In this document: piece by piece, positions 41,204-45,024 of the stretch
How positions within the stretch are numbered: position 1 is the stretch's first letter
Layout of the letters: every line of letters begins with the position of its first letter
Source: an uncultured Lachnospiraceae bacterium
Lineage (GTDB): Bacteria > Bacillota > Clostridia > Lachnospirales > Lachnospiraceae
Assembly (NCBI GenBank): GCA_910579685.1
Contig: CAJTVN010000034.1
Location: 1-45,024 of the forward strand
Reading direction: 5' to 3'
Length of the DNA stretch: 45,024 nt
Translations under genes and position numbers: made by a program
Notes under the pieces: generated by a model
Told to the model about the DNA's origin: nothing
The model's input: only the letters and a program-made list of their open reading frames with translations
Databases searched by the model: none

Positions 41204-43621
41204 ATGAATGGAAACCTTATAAAAACTATTTGGAAAAGAGCGGAAATGGTGGTATTGGCATTGGCATTAGCTGTTTTCTCCTTACTGACCGCCTGTGGCG
41301 GGAATAAGGAAAATAATACTGTATCTGATAAGCAGGTAAAACAGGGCGTATTCCGGGAGAAGGAAAAAACGGAACAGGTGTCGGGTGTCATTGCGGGTGA
41401 AAGTAATGTGGCTGCGATGGCCTTTTATGACAATATTCTTTACATGGTGGTCAATGCTTACCCGGAAGGCGGCCATACTGTAGTGCTGCATGCATGGGAT
41501 AAGGCGGGAAATAAGATCAGTGAGGCAACGGTGTATGAAATTGCATCCGGGGAAGCGGGTCCTGATGCGGGAATCATGCCGCTGGCAGCGGATGGGAATG
41601 ATACAGAGGTGAAGACATCCTCGGTGACAGCGAATGCCTATGATTTCAGGATAACCCCTCAGGGAAATGTTCTTTACACATTGAATGAAAGCGGAACAGA
41701 CGAAAACGGGGAAACTGTGGACAGGAATTATCTGAAAGGTGTGGATAAGACAGGAATGGAATTGTTTTCGCTGGATATAAAATCCCTGACGGAGGGAGAA
41801 GAAGCGGTGGCTGTCCAATCAGTAGTCTTTTCACCTGACAATACTTTTTATCTGTTGACCGGACAGAAAATTTTTGAAGTTGACACTGCGGGAAATATTG
41901 TGAATAAATATGATCCTCCGGAAGGGTATAAGGACCTCTATAATCCCGCTTTTTACTATAAGGGAGAGCCGGTGTTTACAATCTGGAATTATGAAGGAGA
42001 AACATCAACTGTAAAAAGCCTTATTTTTGATTTTAAGACAGGAAGAGTAAAAAAAGAACTGGATATCCCGCAGAATATACTCAATCAGTACAGCGTATAC
42101 CCGGGCATGGAGAGCGGATATGACCTGATACTCAGCAACAGTACCGGATTGTACGGTTACAATCCTGGCGCGGCAGAACCGGTGCCTATTATGAATTATG
42201 TTGCAAGCAATCTGCCGATAAGCGGGTTTGAAAATGTGTGCTTTTTAAACGGTAAGGAATTTGTTTGTAATTATTACGATAATGTCGAAAATAAAAACCG
42301 TATTGCGTGGATGGAACATGTAGAACCTTCCAGTATCCCGGACAGGCAGGTAATGACTCTGGCGATGTTTGGTTCGGATATCAATATGCTTCGAAAGATC
42401 ATCAATTTTAATAAATCCAGTCAGAAGTATAAAATTCTGGTTACGGATTACAGTACATACGCCACCACAGAGGATTATAATGCCGGTATCATAGTGCTGA
42501 ACAATGAAATTGCGGCGGGCAGAGTGCCTGATATTATTAATAACACAGGCGGTTTTGATTTTAGAAATTATGCGGAGAAAGGTATGCTGGCGGATTTCTA
42601 TGAACTGATAAAAACGGATGGGGAAATAAAACTGGAGGATTACTGCGGCAACGTATTAAAGGCATTTGAGACCAATGGCAAACTGTATGAACTGGCACAT
42701 GATTTTTATGTGGAAACTATGGTGGGAAAGAAGAGTATTTTTGGAGAGGATACCAGTCTGACATGGGAGAAAATGAATCAGATTCTTGCACAGTACCCGG
42801 ATGCCAGTGCATTCCAGAACACAACTACCAGAGATTCAGTGTTAAACTGGGCTTTGCGGTATTGCATGGATGAATTTGTAGACTGGCAGAAATCCACCTG
42901 TAATTTTGACAGTGCGGGCTTTCGCTCTCTGCTTGCGTTTGCGTCGAGGTTCCCGGATACCATTGACTATGATAAGCTGTATGAAAATAACGATGCATGG
43001 ATCATGCAGGAGCAGCGGTTTATCTCCAATGCGTCATTGCTGAATCCGCTTACGATTTCCAATATGAATGATATAAAAAACTTCACCTATGGATCGTTTT
43101 TGGAGGAAGTCACGCCGGTAGGGTTTCCAAATAACAGAGGAATGGGGAGCAGTATCTGTGCTGTCGGGACTTTTGGTATTTCGGAAAAATCTGTCCATAA
43201 GCAGGCGGCATGGGAATTTGTCAGACAGTTTATTCTGCCGGAACAACAGATGGTTAAAGATAGTGACAGGTATCTCAGATATGGCTTGCCGGTTTATAAA
43301 CCGGCTTTGCTGGATATGGCTTCCCATATGACGGAGAAACCTTTTTATATTGATTCCGAAAGCGGAGAGAAGGTGCACTATGATAATACTGTCACCATAA
43401 ACGGCCAGGATATTGTGGTGGAGCCTGCCACGCAGAAGGAGGCGAAAAAATGGCTGGATTTTATACTGAGTGTAGATAAAAGGGTTAATGGTACGGCAGA
43501 TGTTCTGCTGAAGATTGTAAATGAGGAAGCCGCCGCATATTTTAATGGTCAGAAGTCAGTGGAGGATGTGACGAAAATCATCCAGTCGCGTATGAGCATT
43601 TATGTTAGTGAGAATGGATGA
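41204..43621 (+). CDS. Large extracellular solute-binding-like lipoprotein
   Basis: An 805-residue lipoprotein: signal peptide with lipobox LTAC (about residue 31), then a repeat-rich region (about 50-370) of short beta segments (YDNILYMVV, FRITPQGNVLYTL, FSPDNTFYLLTG) that suggests a beta-propeller. From about 380 to 800 it looks like an ABC-transporter solute-binding protein of the sugar type: VMTLAMFGSDINMLRKIINF, AGRVPDIINN, GMLADFYEL, and AWEFVRQFILPEQQM. No permease or ATPase gene is adjacent. It follows psd by 7 bases, so it belongs to the regulated operon. It may act as a sensor partner rather than a transporter part. Confidence 0.82.
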   Translation: MNGNLIKTIWKRAEMVVLALALAVFSLLTACGGNKENNTVSDKQVKQGVFREKEKTEQVSGVIAGESNVAAMAFYDNILYMVVNAYPEGGHTVVLHAWDKAGNKISEATVYEIASGEAGPDAGIMPLAADGNDTEVKTSSVTANAYDFRITPQGNVLYTLNESGTDENGETVDRNYLKGVDKTGMELFSLDIKSLTEGEEAVAVQSVVFSPDNTFYLLTGQKIFEVDTAGNIVNKYDPPEGYKDLYNPAFYYKGEPVFTIWNYEGETSTVKSLIFDFKTGRVKKELDIPQNILNQYSVYPGMESGYDLILSNSTGLYGYNPGAAEPVPIMNYVASNLPISGFENVCFLNGKEFVCNYYDNVENKNRIAWMEHVEPSSIPDRQVMTLAMFGSDINMLRKIINFNKSSQKYKILVTDYSTYATTEDYNAGIIVLNNEIAAGRVPDIINNTGGFDFRNYAEKGMLADFYELIKTDGEIKLEDYCGNVLKAFETNGKLYELAHDFYVETMVGKKSIFGEDTSLTWEKMNQILAQYPDASAFQNTTTRDSVLNWALRYCMDEFVDWQKSTCNFDSAGFRSLLAFASRFPDTIDYDKLYENNDAWIMQEQRFISNASLLNPLTISNMNDIKNFTYGSFLEEVTPVGFPNNRGMGSSICAVGTFGISEKSVHKQAAWEFVRQFILPEQQMVKDSDRYLRYGLPVYKPALLDMASHMTEKPFYIDSESGEKVHYDNTVTINGQDIVVEPATQKEAKKWLDFILSVDKRVNGTADVLLKIVNEEAAAYFNGQKSVEDVTKIIQSRMSIYVSENG

Positions 43622-43675
43622 GTCAAGGGAATTGATGGCAACACCCCTAAATCCCCATTTTGAAGCCCTTCAAAT

Positions 43676-43701
43676 ACAACAGAAAGAGTACTTTCTGTTG
43701 T
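43676..43701. repeat. Perfect 11-pair hairpin in the AT-rich spacer
   Basis: ACAACAGAAAG (43676-43686), loop AGTA, CTTTCTGTTGT (43691-43701). It lies 55 bases after the lipoprotein stop. No T run follows, so termination is possible but not typical. Confidence 0.7.
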
Positions 43702-43828
43702 CATACATAGCGGAAGCCCCCAAAACCGCATCTATTGCAGTCCTGAAGGCTTCCTTAGGGGAGGATAAGTATGCTGGAATGAATTCCTAGAAACCCGATA
43801 AACAGGGCATTTGCGCGTCCTCTAAAGG

Positions 43829-43850
43829 TGTTGGCAACACTTGGCAACAG
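43829..43850. repeat. Tandem 10-base repeat with palindrome
   Basis: TTGGCAACAC (43831-43840) is followed at once by TTGGCAACAG (43841-43850). The first copy is part of the palindrome GTGTTGGCAACAC (about 43828-43840), and a T run follows the second. This could be a protein-binding or recombination site. Confidence 0.55.
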
Positions 43851-43974
43851 TTTTTTTGCAGGTGTGGGAGATGTTGAATTTTTGATTTGTTGAGGATAAA
43901 AAACTGAATATGGAACAAATATACCGGAGTGGAAAAAGTAGGAAAGAACAGCAATTCTCTGGTGGTATATGATG

Positions 43975-44012
43975 GAATATCCCATGTACTTGTAGTGGTG
44001 CATGGGGTATTC
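43975..44012. repeat. 15-pair hairpin in the AT-rich spacer
   Basis: GAATATCCCATGTAC (43975-43989) pairs with GTGCATGGGGTATTC (43998-44012) through 15 positions, two of them G-T, around an 8-base loop. An A run follows, so it is not a plus-strand terminator. From 43622 to 44199 I find no convincing gene. Confidence 0.7.
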
Positions 44013-44120
44013 GCAAAAAAATATGAAAATATTAAATAGAAATAAAAGCGATCAAAATAGTAGAAATGGTATGTGCAAAGATGAGATATTAATAAATAGG
44101 ATGCCAATGATAAAAGAAGG

Positions 44121-44149
44121 TTGTGAATAAATGAAAAAGTGGATATAAT
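44121..44149 (+). promoter_or_regulatory. Promoter of the toxin-antitoxin pair
   Basis: TTGTGA (44121-44126) and a perfect TATAAT (44144-44149) have a 17-base spacer, about 50 bases before the antitoxin start. Confidence 0.75.
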
Positions 44150-44199
44150 AATAGTGAAACAGATTCAGAATTTTTTATATTTGGAAGGAGGTAAATCGC

Positions 44200-44367
44200 A
44201 TGGAAGTTGTAGGTAAGAAAATTTATGCGGAAACCTTGGAACAACAGCAGATAGAAGTAAGGCAGAGTGTGATAGATGGGTTAAGGCAGGCAAGAGAAGG
44301 AAAGACGAAGGATTTTAACACAGTTTGTGACAGATTGGAGAAAAAGTATACAAATGCAAAAGTATAA
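44200..44367 (+). CDS. Type II antitoxin of a RelE/ParE-type pair
   Basis: A 55-residue protein, MEVVGKKIYAETLEQQQIEV at the N-terminus and REGKTKDFNTVCDRLEKKYT at the C-terminus. It sits directly before a RelE/ParE-like toxin, overlapping it by 14 bases, with AAGGAGG at good spacing and a strong promoter. Size, charge and position fit a RelB/Phd-like antitoxin that would bind the toxin and repress the promoter. I do not recognise a specific DNA-binding motif, so the class is open. Confidence 0.75.
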   Translation: MEVVGKKIYAETLEQQQIEVRQSVIDGLRQAREGKTKDFNTVCDRLEKKYTNAKV

Positions 44368-44686
44368 AATTGAAATATCTGATTTGGCTGAGCAGGATTT
44401 GGAGTTTGCGGCTGACTATATTGCATTTGATTTAAAAAATCCTACTGCGGCAGTTAACACAGTACAAGGTATTCGTAAACAGATAAACAAATTACAGAAT
44501 TTTCCAGAGCGTAATGAGTTAGATGATGATCCAGTATTGGCGGATTTGGGTGTTCGTATGGATTATTATAAGAATTATAAAATTTATTATGTGGTAGAGG
44601 ATAATTCGGTAATAATTGTAAGGATATTACATATGCTGGTGGACAGTAGAGCGTGGTTATATCGGACATTTGGAATGCAAGATTAA
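44354..44686 (+). CDS. RelE/ParE-family toxin
   Basis: A 110-residue protein with the RelE/ParE pattern: KIEISDLAEQDLEFAADYIA at the N-terminus, a helical middle (IRKQINKLQNFPERNELDDD), then LGVRMDYYKNYKIYYVVED and VIIVRILHMLVDSRAWL. The strand with ...YxIYYxVxD...VxIxRIxHxxxD is characteristic. RelE members cut mRNA in ribosomes and ParE members poison gyrase; the sequence alone does not decide. The ATG lies inside the antitoxin gene; a longer in-frame start at 44327 lacks support. Confidence 0.9.
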   Translation: MQKYKIEISDLAEQDLEFAADYIAFDLKNPTAAVNTVQGIRKQINKLQNFPERNELDDDPVLADLGVRMDYYKNYKIYYVVEDNSVIIVRILHMLVDSRAWLYRTFGMQD

Positions 44687-44724
44687 GATGCGGCGTTTAT
44701 TGATAGAATTTGATAGATAGATTC

Positions 44725-44756
44725 AGGGCATGGCGGATAGCCATGTCTTTATTATT
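44725..44756 (+). terminator. Terminator after the toxin-antitoxin pair
   Basis: GGCATGGC (44727-44734) pairs with GCCATGTC (44740-44747) around a 5-base loop, followed by TTTATTATTT. The stem is short with one G-T pair. Confidence 0.6.
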
Positions 44757-44918
44757 TCACAAATTCTAAAGTTAATATCTGGTGATGTAAAGGCTCATAA
44801 TTGTATTATTAGAAGGGTGCAGCAGAATATATTGATAATATGCAATGGTTATTAGTGGAAAGTGGGTAAGGTTGATGTTATAATTATCTTAATAGTTGCA
44901 TCAGGAAGGGTGAATTTT

Positions 44919-45024
44919 ATGGATACTTTTGTGCCAGATCAAAGCGGAATAAATAGTTTGGGAGGTTTTGCCTATCAAATAAAGGTATTTGTATTTTATA
45001 TGCTATCAATGAGTGAAAATATGC
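44919..45024 (+). CDS. Start of a gene with a DUF4297-like N-terminus (runs off the right edge)
   Basis: AGGAAGG lies about 8 bases before an ATG opening 35 codons that are still open at the window end: MDTFVPDQSGINSLGGFAYQ, then IKVFVFYMLS. The G-G-F-x-Y-Q motif near residue 15-20 followed by a hydrophobic helix is the opening of DUF4297/Cap4-type proteins, whose members are dsDNA endonucleases in anti-phage systems. Only 35 residues are visible, so this is a tentative match; the position beside a toxin-antitoxin pair and near Wadjet supports a defence role. Confidence 0.45.
   Translation, partial: MDTFVPDQSGINSLGGFAYQIKVFVFYMLSMSENM

Noticed and set aside
43602..43790. 62-codon ORF after the lipoprotein
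   Set aside because: It starts inside the lipoprotein gene, contains the arms of the 43676-43701 hairpin, and shows no family resemblance or good ribosome site.
43975..44012. Terminator for the lipoprotein operon
   Set aside because: The stem is followed by an A run and not by T residues on the plus strand, and no T run follows on the minus strand.

Overview
The window looks like a chromosome segment of a gut-type Lachnospiraceae or related low-GC Gram-positive Clostridia. The evidence is a T-box leader in front of pheST, lipoprotein and Gram-positive signal peptides, strong AGGAGG-type ribosome sites, a PdaA-type deacetylase of spore formers, and TPR-DUF4037-DUF4125 and JetA/DUF5716 family proteins typical of that group. 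By eye, base composition is balanced to G+C-rich from about 0.4 to 28 kb and clearly more A+T-rich after about 36.3 kb, most of all after 43.6 kb. No rRNA, tRNA or CRISPR array was seen.

Left edge (1-4.4 kb, minus strand): the N-terminal end of an IS1380-like transposase abuts a fragment of an extended SDR/epimerase gene, then pheT and pheS behind a phenylalanine T-box leader with a near-consensus promoter. A long inverted repeat sits between the T-box attenuator and pheS.

4.5-15.2 kb (plus strand, probably one long operon): a TPR/DUF4037/DUF4125 protein, a MATE transporter, a fused HAD phosphatase-EPSP synthase, HflX, an RluF-like pseudouridine synthase, LigA and MetA. Several genes overlap or are separated by less than 50 bases.

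15.3-26 kb (surface and envelope module): a 1892-residue secreted M60-type metalloprotease with a dockerin-like segment is followed 7 bases later by a membrane-anchored protein with a cohesin-like ectodomain, so the two may dock. Next comes a small operon for a MotA/TolQ/ExbB-like channel, an OmpA/MotB-like stator partner (the ZorA/ZorB architecture), a soluble 142-residue protein of unknown function, and a PdaA-like deacetylase lipoprotein.

26-29.7 kb: a glycoside hydrolase family 2 enzyme converges on an AraC regulator and a Gfo/Idh/MocA oxidoreductase, both on the minus strand.

29.8-36.4 kb: a complete four-gene Wadjet (JetABCD) anti-plasmid system with its own promoter, followed by two unlisted small ORFs.

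36.6-43.6 kb: an OmpR/VanR-type two-component system, then an operon for a VTT/TVP38 membrane protein, phosphatidylserine synthase (frameshifted), phosphatidylserine decarboxylase and a large solute-binding-like lipoprotein. Both operon promoters carry the same four phased TTAAG half-sites at matching distances from the -10, which suggests the response regulator controls both. The first operon begins with a decayed VTC-domain gene.

43.6-45.0 kb: an AT-rich spacer with hairpins, a RelE/ParE-type toxin-antitoxin pair, and the start of a gene whose N-terminus recalls DUF4297-type defence proteins. With Wadjet this gives the right part of the window a defence-island character.
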